From: Symsagittifera roscoffensis
Lineage: Eukaryota; Xenacoelomorpha; Acoela; Convolutidae
NCBI RefSeq assembly: GCF_963678635.1
Contig: NC_087069.1
Span: forward strand, 25,410,303 to 25,474,302
Direction of reading: 5' to 3'
Length of the DNA stretch: 64,000 bases
In this document: positions 45,472-58,227 of the stretch, in pieces
Layout of the letters: each line of letters begins with the position of its first letter
Numbering within the stretch: position 1 is the stretch's first letter
The notes under the pieces: model-generated
Seen by the model: only the letters and a program-made list of their open reading frames with translations
Databases searched by the model: none
Told to the model about the DNA's origin: nothing
Position numbers and translations under genes: made by a program

Positions 45472-47011
45472 AGATGACACTATAATTTATCAAGGAATCA
45501 GACTTCCTTGCAAAAAAGACCAAGGACACCGCGATCCTACTATACGCACACAAGCAACAGTTGTTTGGTTCCCCGAAGACACCTGTAAAGCATTTCATGT
45601 AGCCAAAATACACGCTAGAATGAAAAAACATTTCCCTAAAAATAATTTATCGAATCAATCCCGTTCGAAGATGTAAATCCTGATCAACTCAGACATAGTA
45701 ATTATAGATTTAGAAACATTCATAATATGTAAAATAAATTGACACGTTTTCAAAGATACCCAGGAACGGAACTTGCATGTAAATTCACCAAAGCACTTTA
45801 CAAAACACATTACTCAGAAATTCTTGTCGAATACGAAGAGGGTTTTAACATGAAAACAGGAAAATTAATTATACATGCAAGGGCTACATCTCATTCAACC
45901 ACTGTCGAAAACTCATTTGTCCCAGTACAATTTCAAAAAAATACAGGAAGAATTGGTGGAAAATTAAAACCACATGACAAAGACAGTACACGCTTACAAG
46001 AACTGGCACTCATGAACAACACTGATATTACCGCAATTCACTATGACATAAATTTAGACATGAAATTAGATTACACAATAAGTAGGATCTTTCAAGAAAT
46101 GTGATTGACAGAACTTGAAACACTCCATCAACTATGCGAACTTCAACGCACACAAATTTTACAATCACTTGCAATAGCAGTACTTAAAATCCTTTATGCA
46201 GGATATTTATTGTCAGGAAACATAACAAATTTTTTTGACTATGAAGGAATTGTTTTATGGTGTTACACTTGTACCAAAAAAGTATCACCTTTATATGTTT
46301 TGAAGACAAAAGATGCTATAAAAGAATCCCAGAATTCTAAAAAAATAAGTACATTTTGTTGATACACTCTCCGGAAGAACTTATTTTTGGGATACAGCAG
46401 TCCCATGTGGATCAGAAAATAGCCACAATGTAGTACAATTAAACCCTGACGAAGATGAATACTATCTTCTCGCACCATATCCTACACTTATGCAACCACT
46501 CAAAAAGTTTTCACCAGAAACCACAAAAAAATGGACACAATACAACGACAATCCATAGATCAAAACCTACGCAAACTAGCAAAAACAGCCGACTTTTCCG
46601 ACATATACGCAGAAGACTATTGCGTATATTTTAAAGATAAAAAAGATTACATTTACTTAAATGGCGAAAAATACAGACCACAAGATATATCACCAATAAA
46701 AATTTTTAGTTTTGTAAATCTGAAAAACGAACTTCTTGCCTTTCTAGGATGGGTTTAACTTTCTTGGATTTCTTTTCTCTCTCTTAGAAGGAATCTACAA
46801 AACACGCACAATACACAGGCAAGTAAACAAACAAGCAACCGTAGCACGCATATTTTTCACAGGATTTTTTGGAATTTTTTCTGTATCAATCAATAAAGTA
46901 CTTTTAGACGCTCAAATAAAAGAATACAATACTAAGCTATCAACAACACCAAACACAGATGACGAATTACGAAACGATACGAATACAACGCCTACAGCAC
47001 CACAAATATAA
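45472..47011 (+). pseudogene. env: envelope-like gene fragment, copy 2
   Basis: Lacks the N-terminal half. Contains the WFPEDTC region, the frame 45739-46104 (ending in TGA where copy 1 reads TCT), its continuation 46105-46362, and the membrane-proximal segment lost from copy 1 (about 46380-46755, with WDTAVPCGSE and the frame 46531-46758). About 60 bases of the membrane region are missing at 46751-46757 compared with copy 3. The tail ends at TAA 47009-47011. Confidence 0.5.
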
Positions 47012-47064
47012 AACCTAAACCATAACCATCCCCTATCATTGGTACCGCGAAATTTCAAAAAAAA

Positions 47065-49003
47065 ACGCCCTAACAGATCTCATAACTCCGAGATCTAATT
47101 ATCAAAGCCCGATTCGACACATAATGACCCAACAATCCAGTATAGAAGACACATACGAACAAATTATAGAACAAACACATACCACAAACTTTCGTTCTCA
47201 GAACAACCATCTTTTTAGCCCACGATGAGCCGCCAAGTTGGATCCCTCCATCGATCAATTTCTCGCCCAGCCAACCTCCAGAACAACCTTCCCATCATCC
47301 CAGTTTTTGCTTTCCCCCACCTCAATCACCTCATCGTAACACTTCATCCAGCTTGGAATCAGACACTTATCCCAACACAACAGTATACAACACCATCTCC
47401 CAATTCAATAACTCCGATATCGAAACAGCCGACAAATTTTCCAACTCTGAACCCATCCCATCTGCATTTTCCCAGCCTCCCTTTCAACTTATTCATTCCA
47501 AAGTCGAAATTGAACACCCTTCCCCTCCCTATCCCATTTCAAATGTGACACCTATATATTCTACTCTAACCAGTGAATCATCCGATAACAACGACTCAGA
47601 AAACAGATATATACACGAGCTTGATAACTTCATAACACTGCAACAACAATTACAACACCCTCAAACACTATCTATTCACCAACTCTCACAATCTATAATA
47701 TCATCCAAGCCATCAACACCAAATTCCTCTTCACATTATACCCCTTCACAAAACCCGACTCCCTCATCAACCCCATCCTCCAGTACAACCAGAGCTTACC
47801 GAACCTTTAAAAGAAAATTCCCAAATACTCCATTCCCATCTAACCCAGGAACATCCACAACATTTGTCAATCATCCAATTCACAGTAAAACCAAAGAATA
47901 TCTCCAAATATGTCTACTCTTTTTCCCATAATACACATACTTCCATTCAGACCCCAATGATGAGAAGTCCAATTATGTAAAGGAGCACGTCTTATACCCT
48001 ACACTTTCTTGGACATCAAACTATCACTTTATTAATCCACTATCGCTGCCACTATACAAACCCCTATGACAATGAAGTGTGCAGCACCCAACTCTATCTT
48101 CTAACAACAGCACTTACCCCAAAACAATTCACACAAATAGGATACAGACAATCACTAATCAAATTCACTGCACCTAAAGCTAATGATTATTCTATCGATT
48201 ATTACGATCGTAACATCATACGACCCAACGAAGACATCTTTCTAAACAACGACTCATTTGCTAACCCCCAACTAACTGAAAAAATTTTCATCAAAACTCC
48301 ATACAGTTTCACCCTCAACATCTTAAATAAAAAATACCACAAAGTCATTTCAGCGCCACTGCGTGATATGCATGCTTATGATTCATACAATAACAAATTC
48401 AAGCACTTTTCACTAACCATTCATTTCCTCACACCCAAAGAACGTGATTTGCACTGTTCACACGATGTCATGTCACGAACTAAACAAACACACACCTACA
48501 CTTACTACCATTTCATTCAACACCATTACACTCTCAATACACCAGCACGACAACCTCACCATAGATATCAATACATTAACTCTAAATACACTTCACCATT
48601 GTTTCTGAACTTCACCTATAGTATTAAAGACACTAACTTACAAAGCACGCTCCGAAATTACGATCCCATCACCCAGATGTATATCTTCTGTCCCCCAACC
48701 AAACTCCTGAACGTAGACGAATCCCTCCCACTAATCGTCCCTCATGAATTCCTCCAGCCCGTTGAAGTCCCAATCCTAGAATTCATAGAAAACACTCAGT
48801 ATAATCATAAACTCTATAACCTTATTCAAAACACACCGTATGAACTATCACCTAGCACTGAAGAGCACAACATCATTAAAGCACTCGAATTGCTTTGGCC
48901 ACTTCTGCAAACTAAACACATAATTCGTTTGCCAGCTAAGTTACTAACCTCATCTGATATCATCCACGACGTTTTAACTCATGGTTTCTTCACCCACGAT
49001 TAG
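47065..49003 (+). pseudogene. orfX copy 2, best preserved
   Basis: Most complete copy. The frame 47353-47931 is uninterrupted through the Ser/Pro/Thr-rich part because a 2-base difference near 47606-47612 keeps the frame. TAA at 47929 is shared by all three copies. After a shift near 48068 the frame 48077-49003 is open for 308 codons to TAG, with TQIGYRQSLIKFTAPKANDY at its start and LPAKLLTSSDIIHD near its end. No known domain recognised. The two long frames could be two proteins or one broken one. Confidence 0.45.
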
Positions 49004-49869
49004 GTAATATGAATTCAATGATTTACTAATAAATTCAAAAAATAAGGGCCATTCTTTTTCAAGGTTTTCTTTTTTCTTCATAGGCACAATCATCAATCAT
49101 CAACAAAACAAAAAAGCAAAATAAAAAACAGAAACTTTTTATCAATTCATACATTTCCATTAACCTATTCAGTAATTGGAGCAAAAAAATTATCCCGTAC
49201 AAACAATAAATTGATATATAATTTCTTTTCCCAAAGCAGTAAATATTCATACAATTGAAATTAAATTAATAATTTCAAACCCCAAATCAAGCAGTAAACT
49301 TCATATTTTTGAAGAAGTAAATTAATAAAAAAATTGCTCATAAATTGCAAATAGCAGTACAAACCTTTTCAAAGACGCTTCTTTATATTCACTCGCCCAC
49401 AAATTCTATCCACAATCGCACAGCTCGCCCACAAAGAGTTGTTTAAAATCATGAATTTAAGTTTTAACTTTCACTGATTGCAACTCTAACAAGTTTTAAC
49501 ACGTTTCAAACTTTCCTTTAACCCAGTTGGAAAGGAATAATATTATAATCCAAACTAACAAACACAAGCTTACTAAACACCACAAACGACAACCTATCAG
49601 CATGACTAAGAAAAGAAAGCCCACGGTACCCAAACTGGATTAATACCAGCTTAGAACTACCTAAATTATTCTTTTGAAGACTATTTTTAAGTCTGAACAC
49701 GAAAGAACAAAACACCAAAAGTTGATAAACAAACCCAAAACAAACATTTCGATTTTTGAGAAAAAAACATAACTAAGACATCAAAAGAAAACACCAGTAC
49801 TAAAAAATAGCATGAAAGATTGAACTAAAACAGGACGCTCCAAAAAGAGAGCATGAAATTTAAAACTCA
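49004..49869 (+). other. 3' non-coding part, copy 2
   Basis: Same sequence class as 41881-42750, including the TTTCTTTTTTCTTCATAG acceptor-like stretch. No frame kept. Confidence 0.4.
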
Positions 49870-49980
49870 CTTCTGGCCTAACCCGCCAGAGGAGGACGTC
49901 CTGAGCATGCTCTATAGCCGGCCTCACCCACCGTACTACATTCACGCTTTGTGGCACCCACGACTCTATTTTTGACCAGA
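49870..49980 (+). ncRNA. GC-rich hairpin island, copy 2
   Basis: Same hairpins and double 10-bp palindromes as in copy 1. One difference is CCGTACTAC for CCGTGCTAC, outside the palindromes. Confidence 0.3.
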
Positions 49981-50033
49981 GTTACTCAAGTGTGAGTAGC
50001 TCTTAAAAATAACCAAACTAAATAAGTAACACT

Positions 50034-50105
50034 TAATAACTATACAACGATAAAAACTAATACAACGATAATAACTAATACAACGATAAAAACTAATACA
50101 AGATC
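50034..50105 (+). repeat. 17-18 bp tandem repeat, copy 2
   Basis: Same unit as at 42918, about four copies. Confidence 0.7.
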
Positions 50106-50770
50106 ATGACTAAAAAACAAGATTAACAAAAGTTTATATATGTAAATAAAACAATGCAATTTATAGATAATATACAGCCCAAAGACGAGCAGCAAGGAAC
50201 TTGACAACCCAATCACACTCCAACTACGGAATGGCAGACCCACCTGACATGCTGCCTACAATCACTACACTCAATGGATTTAAAGTACGACTTGTCATCG
50301 CGGCAAAGGAAACCCATTGCAACTAATCAATGGACATCTCGATGCTCAAGTATACGTACAGATCCAAGTCACCAGGCACTTCATCCAAAGTCGAACTACA
50401 TGCCACATCCGAACAAGATTGAGAATAGAAATGTAGAATAGTAATGTTCCTATTCTCTAAAATCAAACAGATCACTACTCATCACAACCGATCAGATACC
50501 ATAAGATGATTTCGCGAAACTATCGTGATAACATCTCTTCTTCCAAACCCGAAAAAAGAATAAGCTCGCAACCTCTAAAGAAAAACACCATCATTCATCC
50601 TACACTACAAAAGAAGATTGAAAAACTTAATCTCTCTAAACTCCGGATGGGTGGAACCAGGTCTAATTTAGTATTTATCATTGGTTATGATTATGATATT
50701 TTATCTCTATGAAATATTAAAAACTAACCAATCATACTCCATCAAACTAACAACATACTTATTTGTAAAG

Positions 50771-50796
50771 TGTTGAAACTACTTGTAGTTTCAACA
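50771..50796. repeat. perfect 12-bp inverted repeat, copy 2
   Basis: Identical to the copy at 43652-43677. Confidence 0.7.
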
Positions 50797-50799
50797 GCA

Positions 50800-51866
50800 G
50801 AGCAATTTGAATTTAACTTAGAATACAGTTGTTCTCATTCAGGAACTAACTTGCGCAAACCGGTGTACACTAGATCTATTGAGACTAGGAGATATAAGAG
50901 TAAGATTAAGATCGGCATTAGACTAAGAAGTTGCACGAATCTATCAGGCCGAAAATAAGATAGCATGACAAGCAGACGGTGTACCTTATCTGAAATTACT
51001 CTATGAGTATAGTAACCAATACATAACTCAATAATGCTTGATCGGTAATTCCTTCCTTTTTTTTCAGCTGCTAGTTTCTCATTTTGTCTAATGAATATTA
51101 TCAACTCTTAGATAATATCTTACAACCAATTTTGAAAATTATTCGAATTTGAAGGTATAGCATCTTACCTTTTCTGATAAATGATCAAAAATTATTTTTA
51201 TTTCACAAATTTCATTCTTGTAAGAATTTAAACATCATTTCAAACTTTATTTGATAAAAAATATCTAACAACGCGATTAATATTGATTTTTGATTTTGAA
51301 AACTTTACTAAATATAGTTTTTAATCAGTTTCTAGAGGTTTTTTGGCAGCGTAGAAAAAAATCAATTAGTTACTAAAACAATTTTTTGAAACTCGACTTC
51401 TCCAATTTTGTAAAACATCAAGAAAATCAACCATATGAGGGTTGTTCATTTTGTACATTTTTCGATCGCCATTGACTTTTAGAAAAAACTGCATATTGAG
51501 AAATATCGGCAAACTATGTTTGGTAAGGCACAAAAACAAATTTATTCTGCACAATAGTTTGTAAGCCGCATGGAACTTGATATCAAAAACTAGTTTATAT
51601 TACTACTTTTTTAAATACCCCCTAAGTTTGTTAAATTGTTTCGAATTTGTTCAATATTTTCAGATACAATCATCATCTATTTAAAAATATAAATCAGCTA
51701 GCGTCGGTAAAAATATTCACATATTGTCTCAAACTGAAATCATATACAAAAAACATTCTGATAATGTGAGAATGTAAACCAATTTTTCCTCTTCAAAAAA
51801 GTTCAAAACAATTTTAGTTTCAAACTTTCAAGCAATAAACAGCAAGTTGTAAAATAGACACATGAA
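50800..51866. other. right flank, copy 2
   Basis: Collinear with 43680-44760, without recognisable genes. Ends in a remnant of about 25 bases of the C-terminal end of the tail-anchored ORF. Confidence 0.4.
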
Positions 51867-52506
51867 AGGATTAGAGCTATTGCCCGCAATCCCAATTTTG
51901 ATTTACAATCAATCGGCATATACTCTAAATCCGACATTCAACATCACATACGAACACAACAGTTTCAAGATTTACCCACAAAAATGGACACAATACAACG
52001 ACAATCCATAGATCAAAACCTACGCAAACTAGCAGAAACAGCCGACTTTTCCGACATATACGCAGAAGACCATTGCGGATTTTTTAAAGATAAAAAAGAT
52101 TACATTTACTTAAATGGCGAAAAATACAGACCACAAGATATATCACTAATAAAAATTTTTAGTTTTGTAAATCTGAAAACTGAATTTCTTGCCTTTTTAG
52201 GATGGCCCTACTACATCTTAGAAAGATTGACTATATTATACGCAATGTTTAAGTTTCTTGGATTTCTTTTCTCTCTCTTAGAAGGAATCTACAAGGCATG
52301 CACAATGCACACACAAGTAAACAAACAAGCAACCGTAGCACGCATACTTTTTGCAGGATTTTTTTGGAATTTTTCCTGCATCAATCAATAAAATACTTTT
52401 AGACGCTCAAATAAAAGAATACAATACTAAGCTATCAACAACACCAAACACAGATGACGAATCACAAAACGATACGAATACAACGCCTACAGCACCACAA
52501 ATATAA
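51867..52506 (+). pseudogene. env: envelope-like gene fragment, copy 3, with membrane segment
   Basis: Only the C-terminal part. The frame is open from about 51867 through 52391 and includes a stem-like polar region and then the membrane-spanning region (about 52190-52290, with LAFLGWPYYILERL and FLGFLFSLLEG) missing from copies 1 and 2. A shift near 52370 leads to the common tail and TAA at 52504-52506. The 39 codons before ATG 51984 have no match in copy 2, which suggests copies 2 and 3 derive from different env breakpoints. Confidence 0.5.
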
Positions 52507-52558
52507 AACCTAAACTATAACCATCCCCTATTATTGGTACCGCAAAATTTAAAAAAAA

Positions 52559-54419
52559 AACGCCCTAACAGACCTCATAACTCCGAGATCTAATTATCAA
52601 AGCCCGATTCGACACATAATAACCCGACAACCCAGTATAGAAGACACATACGAACAAATTATAGAACAACCACATACCACTAACTTTCGTTCTCAGAACA
52701 ACCATCTTTTTAGCCCACGATGAGCCGCCAAGTTGGATCCCTCCATCGATCAAATTCTCACCCAGCCAACCACCAGAACAACCTTCCCATCATCCCAGTT
52801 TTTGCTTCCCCCCACCTCAATTACCTCATCATAACAATTCATCCAGCATGGAATCGGAGACTAATCCCAGCACAACAGTATACAACACCATCTCCCAATT
52901 CAATAACTCCGATATCGAAACAGCCGACAAATTTTCCAACTCTCAACCCAGCCCATCTGCATTTTCCCAACCTCCCTTTCAACTTATTCATTCTCAAGTC
53001 GGAATTGAACACCCTTCCCCTCCCTATCCCATTTCAAATGTGACGTCTATATATTCTACTCTAACCAGTGAATCAACCGATAACAACGACTCAGAAAACA
53101 CACATTTATACACGAGCTTGATAACTTCATCACACTGCAACAACAATTACAACAACCTCAAACACTAACTATTCACCAACTTTCACAATCTATAATATCA
53201 TCCAACCCATCAACGCCAAACTCCTCTTCACATTATACCCCTTCACAAAACCCGACTCCCTCATCAACCCCATCCTCCAGTACAACCAGAGCTTACCGAA
53301 CCTTTAAAAGAAAATTCCCAAATACTCCATTCCCATCTAACCCAGGAACATCCACAACATTTATCAATCATCCACTTGACAATAACACCAAAGAATATCT
53401 CCAAATATGTCTACCCTTTTTCCCATAATACACATACTTCCATTCAGACCCCAATAATGAGAAACCCAATTATGTAAACGAGCACGTTTTATACCCTACA
53501 CTTTCTTGGACATCAAACTATCACTTTATTAATCCACTATCGCAGCCACTATACAAACCCCCTATGACAATGAAGTGTGCAGCACCCAACTCTATCTTCT
53601 AACAACAGCACTAACCCCAAAACAATTCACACAAATAGGATACAGACAATCCCTAATCAAATTCACTGCACCTAAAGCTAATGATTATTCTATCGATTAT
53701 TACGATCGTAAAATCATACGACCCAACGGAGACATCTTTCTAAACAAAATACCACAACGTCATTTCAGCGCCACTGCGTGATATTCATGCTTATGATTCA
53801 TACACTAACAAGTTTAAGCACTTTTCACTAAATATTTCATTTCCTCACACCCAAAGAACGTGATTTGCACTGTTCACACGATGTCATTTCACGAACTAAA
53901 CAAACACACACGTACACTTATTACCATTTCATTCAACACCATTACACTCTCAATACACCAGCACGACAACCTCACCATAGATATCAATACATTAAGTCTA
54001 AATACACCTCACCATTGTTTCTGAACTTCACCTATAGTATTAAAGTCACTAATTTACAAGGCACCCTTCAAAATTACGATCCCATCAGCCAGATGTATAT
54101 CTTCTGTCCCCCAACCAAACTCCTGAATGTAGACGAATCCCGCCCACTAATCGTCCCTCATGAATTCCTCCAGCCCGTTGAAGTCCCAGTCCTAGAATTC
54201 ATAGAAAACACTCAGTATAATCATAAACTCTATAACCTTATTCAAAACACACCGTATGAACTATCACCTAGCACTGAAGAGCACAACATCATTAAAGCAA
54301 TCGAATTGCTTTGGCCACTTCTGCAAACTAAACACATCATTCGTTTGCCAGCTAAGTTACTAACCTCATCTGATATCATCCACGACGTTTTCACTCATGG
54401 TTTCTTCACCGACGATTAG
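52559..54419 (+). pseudogene. orfX copy 3
   Basis: Same layout as copies 1 and 2. It shares with copy 1 the 2-base difference that breaks the Ser/Pro-rich frame (near 53099-53114) and has an additional loss of about 75 bases near 53742, where copy 2 reads on from 48250. The C-terminal 184 codons (53865-54419) are open and differ from copy 2 by 11 amino acids. Confidence 0.4.
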
Positions 54420-55283
54420 GTAATATGAATTCAATGATTCACTAATATTTTCAAAAAATACTAGCCATTCTTATTCAAGATTTTCTTTTTTCTTCATAGG
54501 CACAATCATGAATCATCAACAAAACAAAAAAGCAAAATGAAAAACAGAAACTTTTTATCAATTTATACATTTCCATTAACCTATTCAGTAATTAGAGCAA
54601 TAAAATTATCCCGTAAAAGCAGTAAATTGATATATAAGTTCTTTTCTCAAAGCAGTAAATATTCATACAATTGAAATTAAATTAATAATTTCAAACCCCA
54701 AATCAAGCAGTAAACTTCATATTTTTGAAGAAGTAAATTAATAAAAATTGTTCATAAATTGCAAATAGCAGTACAAACCTTTTCAAAGACGCTTCTTTAT
54801 ATTCACTCGCCCACAAATTCTATCCACAATTGCACAGCTCGCCCACGAAGAATTGTTTAAAATCATGAATTTAAGTTTTAACTTTCACTGATAGCAACTC
54901 TAACAAATTTTAACACGTTTCAAACTTTCCTTTAACCCAGTTGGAAAGGAATTATATAATAATCCAAACTAACCAACACAAGCTTAGTAAACACCACAAA
55001 CGACAACCTAATAGCATGACTAAGAAAAGAAAACCCACGGTACCCAAACTGGATTAATACCAGCTTAGAACTGGATAAATTATTCTTTTGAAGACTATTT
55101 TTAAGTCTGAACACGAAAGAACAAAACACCAAAAGTTGATAAACAAACCCAAAACAAACATTTCGATTTTTGAGAAAAAAACATAACTAAGACATCAAAA
55201 GAAAACACCAGTACTAAAAAATAGCATGAAAGATTGAACTAAAACAGGACGCTCCAAAAAAAGAGCATGAAATTTAAACCTCA
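54420..55283 (+). other. 3' non-coding part, copy 3
   Basis: Counterpart of 41881-42750 and 49004-49869. Confidence 0.4.
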
Positions 55284-55392
55284 CTTCTGGCCTAACCCGC
55301 CAGAGGAGGACGTCCTGAGCATGCTCTATAGCCGGCCTCACCCACCGTACTACATTCACGCTTTGTGGCACCCACGACTCTATTTTTGACCA
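55284..55392 (+). ncRNA. GC-rich hairpin island, copy 3
   Basis: Same hairpins and palindromes as copies 1 and 2, unchanged in the palindromic core. Confidence 0.3.
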
Positions 55393-55448
55393 GAGTTACT
55401 CAAGTGTGAGTAGCTCTCAAAAATAACCAAACTAAATAAGTAACGCTT

Positions 55449-55520
55449 AATAACTAATACAACGATAAAAACTAATACAACGATAATAACTAATACAACG
55501 ATAAAAACTAATACAAGATC
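55449..55520 (+). repeat. 17-18 bp tandem repeat, copy 3
   Basis: Four units of the ctaatacaacgataaaaa type. Confidence 0.7.
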
Positions 55521-57182
55521 ATGACTAAAAAACAAAATTAACAAAGATTTATCTATGTAAGAAAAACAATGCATTTTATAGATAAAATACAACCCAAAGA
55601 CGAGCAGCAAGGAACTTGACAACCCAATCACACTCCAACTACGGAATGGCAGACCCACCTGACATGCTGCCTACAATCACTACACTCAATGGATTTAAAG
55701 TACGACTTGTCATCGCGGCAAAGGAAACCCATTGCAACTAATCAACGGACATCTCGATGCTCAAGTATACGTACAGATCCAAGTCACCAGGCACTTCATC
55801 CAAAGTCGAACTACATGCCACATCCGAACAAGATTGAGAATAGAAATATAGAATAGTAATGTTCCTATTCTCTAAAATCAAACAGATCAACACTCATCAC
55901 AACCGATCAGCAACCATAAGATGATCTCCCGAAACTATCGTGATAACATCTCTTCTTCCAAACCCGAAAAAAGAATAAGCTCGCAACCTCTAAAGAAAAA
56001 CACCATCATTCATCCTACACTACAAAAGAAGATTGAAAAACTTAAACTCTCTAAACTCCGGATTGGTGGAACCAGGTCTAATTTAGTATTTATCATTGGT
56101 TATGATTATGATATTTTATCTCTATGAAATATTAAAAACTAACCAATCATACTCCATCAAACTAACAACATACTTATTTGTACTAACTCGCGCAAACCGG
56201 TGTACACTAGATCTATTGAGACTAGGAGATATAAGAGTAAGATTAAGATCGGCATTAGACTAAGAAGTTGCACGAATCTATCCGGCCGAAAATAAGATAG
56301 CATGACAAGCAGACGGTGTACCTTATCTGAAATTACTCTATGAGTATAGTAACCAATACATAACTCAATAATGCTTGATCGGTAATTCCTTCCTTTTTTT
56401 TCAGCTGCTAGTTTCTCATTTTGTCTAATGAATATTATCAACTCTTAGATAATATCTTACAAACAATTTTGAAAATTATTCGAATTTAAAGGTATAGCAT
56501 CTTACCTTTTCTGATAAATGAACAAAAATTATTTTTATTTCACAAATTTCATTCTTGTAAGAATTTAAACATCATTTCAAACTTTATTTGATAAAAAATA
56601 TATAACAACGCGATTAATATTGATTTTGAAAACTTTACTAAATATAGTTTTTAATCAGTTTCTAGAGGTTTTTTGGCAGCGTAGAAAAAAATCAATTAGT
56701 TACTAAAACCAATTTTTTGAAACTCGACTTCTCCAATTTTGTAAAACATCAAGAAAATCAACCATATGAGGGTTGTTCATTTTGTACATTTTTCGATCGC
56801 CATTGACTTTTAGAAAAAACTGCATATTGAGAAATATCGGCAAACTATGTGTGGTAAAGCGCAAATACAAATTTGCTCTGCACAATAGTTTATAAGCCGC
56901 ATGGAACTTGATATCAATAACTAGTTTATATTACTACATTTCTAAATACCCCCTAAGTTTGTTAAATTGTTTCGAATTTGTTCAATTGGTTCAGAATATA
57001 ATACAATCATCATCTATTTAAAAATATAAATCATCTAGCGTGGGTAAAAATAATTACATATTGCCTCAAACTGAAATCATATACAAAGAAATTTCTGATA
57101 ATGTGAGAATGTAAACCAATTTTTCCTCTTCAAAAAAATTTAAAACAAATTTAGTTTCATACTTTCAAGCAATAAACAGCAA
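55521..57182. other. right flank, copy 3
   Basis: Collinear with the flanks of units 1 and 2, except that about 75 bases with the 12-bp inverted repeat are missing at 56180. No gene recognised. Confidence 0.4.
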
Positions 57183-57905
57183 TTAAAAAAATATCAAAGT
57201 TGTAAAATAGACACATGAAAGGCATGCAAACACGAATAGGTAAATAATTATCTTTCCTTGCAATTTGATTGAATCGATGTTTTCTTTGATTAGTCTTTTT
57301 TGTTCAAGAGATTTAATCACGAGAGTTTCAACAGTTTTTTCCACAAGGTAGGTTTTTATAAATGAATGACCTTCATCAACAGTTTCATGGGTCGGTGATA
57401 ATTGTTTTTTGAGCCATCTGTGAATAAAAACTCTAAAACATAAATCCGTTCTCGATAATTCCAAAGAAGTGTCACCACACGTTATGTCTTCCCAATCAAG
57501 TAAAGAAGATAGACATCTAAGCCAGTTAGAACTCAATGAAACTCCCTCAGTTTCAGTAACTATCACGTCTCGTTGTTTCGTCCGATAGATCCGGGTTAGG
57601 GTATTATAGTTTGCACTTCTTTGAATCGTAATTCCGTCTTCTGGGTAGTTTTCCAAGGACCACCAGAACCCATTATCTGTTCCAATTATAACAAACCTTC
57701 TCTTTGTACTTTGTTTCGATAGTCCATCACGAGTTTTATGCAGAACTACTTCTGATATTTTTTCATAGGACGCTATCTGTCGATGATATGCATTGTAAAA
57801 ACCCTGGAAACTTAGGGCAATATTTTTTGGGCTCCGTTGTTCGGTATCTGGATCAAAAAAGATGAAACCATCTTCTGTGTCACAGATATATTTTTCCGAT
57901 GTCAT
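57183..57905 (-). CDS. tail-anchored protein of unknown function
   Basis: Intact 240-codon ORF with balanced codon use, unlike the biased retroelement frames. The first 170 residues look globular, with Trp/Tyr/Phe-rich patches (NGFWWSLENYPEDG about residue 78, SRTDLCFRVFIHRWLKKQ about residue 150). A Lys/Glu helix follows (LVEKTVETLVIKSLEQKRLI), and the C-terminus is a 20-odd residue hydrophobic segment ending at the stop (IYLFVFACLSCVYFTTLIFF). With no N-terminal signal visible, it would be tail-anchored with its bulk in the cytosol. The ATG is preceded at once by a splice-acceptor-like TTTCAG, so it may follow a leader or an upstream exon. Partial copies lie at 44758, 51841 and 58503. Function unknown. 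The intact frame next to decayed relatives makes it the best gene candidate here. Confidence 0.6.
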   Translation of the reverse strand: MTSEKYICDTEDGFIFFDPDTEQRSPKNIALSFQGFYNAYHRQIASYEKISEVVLHKTRDGLSKQSTKRRFVIIGTDNGFWWSLENYPEDGITIQRSANYNTLTRIYRTKQRDVIVTETEGVSLSSNWLRCLSSLLDWEDITCGDTSLELSRTDLCFRVFIHRWLKKQLSPTHETVDEGHSFIKTYLVEKTVETLVIKSLEQKRLIKENIDSIKLQGKIIIYLFVFACLSCVYFTTLIFF

Positions 57906-57925
57906 TCTGAAATCAATAAAAAGAC
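57906..57925 (-). promoter_or_regulatory. splice-acceptor-like site before ATG
   Basis: On the minus strand TTTTTATTGATTTCAG is followed by one A and then ATG of the 240-codon ORF. This fits either an intron in the 5' leader or a trans-splice acceptor of the kind used in nematodes. Confidence 0.35.
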
Positions 57926-58227
57926 TTTCAAAAACTTTGATTGTTTTACAGTTTCGAAGAAAGTATTTCGTTTCAATAACACTATTTTTTTAAAATCCAA
58001 TATAGTTTATTTTTTCGATTAAAAATGGTCAATAAAACGTTAATTCAAATTTGAAAACTTTAGTCCATGGTCTGCTGATGATAAGTATTTGTCTATTGAC
58101 CGCAAATAAAACATTTTTAATCATTTGATTAAAAGGAGTTCAATAACGAAAACTACGTACACAGAAACACGTATTTATAATTACTAGCAAAATATAGGTT
58201 ATCCATACTATAGTTTTGTAATAATAG

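Larger units (their letters stand above)
45464..51866 (+). repeat. segmental unit 2
   Basis: Joined to unit 1 inside an A run next to AAGATGACACTATAATT, so the breakpoint may have used A-run microhomology. Ends at about 51866, where a trace of the minus-strand gene (51841-51866) is fused directly to env sequence of unit 3. Confidence 0.8.
51867..57380 (+). repeat. segmental unit 3
   Basis: Matches unit 2 from 46531 on at an offset of about 5450 and looks roughly 97% identical. It begins further into env than unit 2. The right end joins the full-length flank with the intact minus-strand ORF. Confidence 0.8.

Noticed and set aside
50835-51104. Minus-strand frame of about 90 codons, also at 56157-56441
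   Set aside because: Open in units 2 and 3, which are nearly identical, but not kept in unit 1; no recognisable content.
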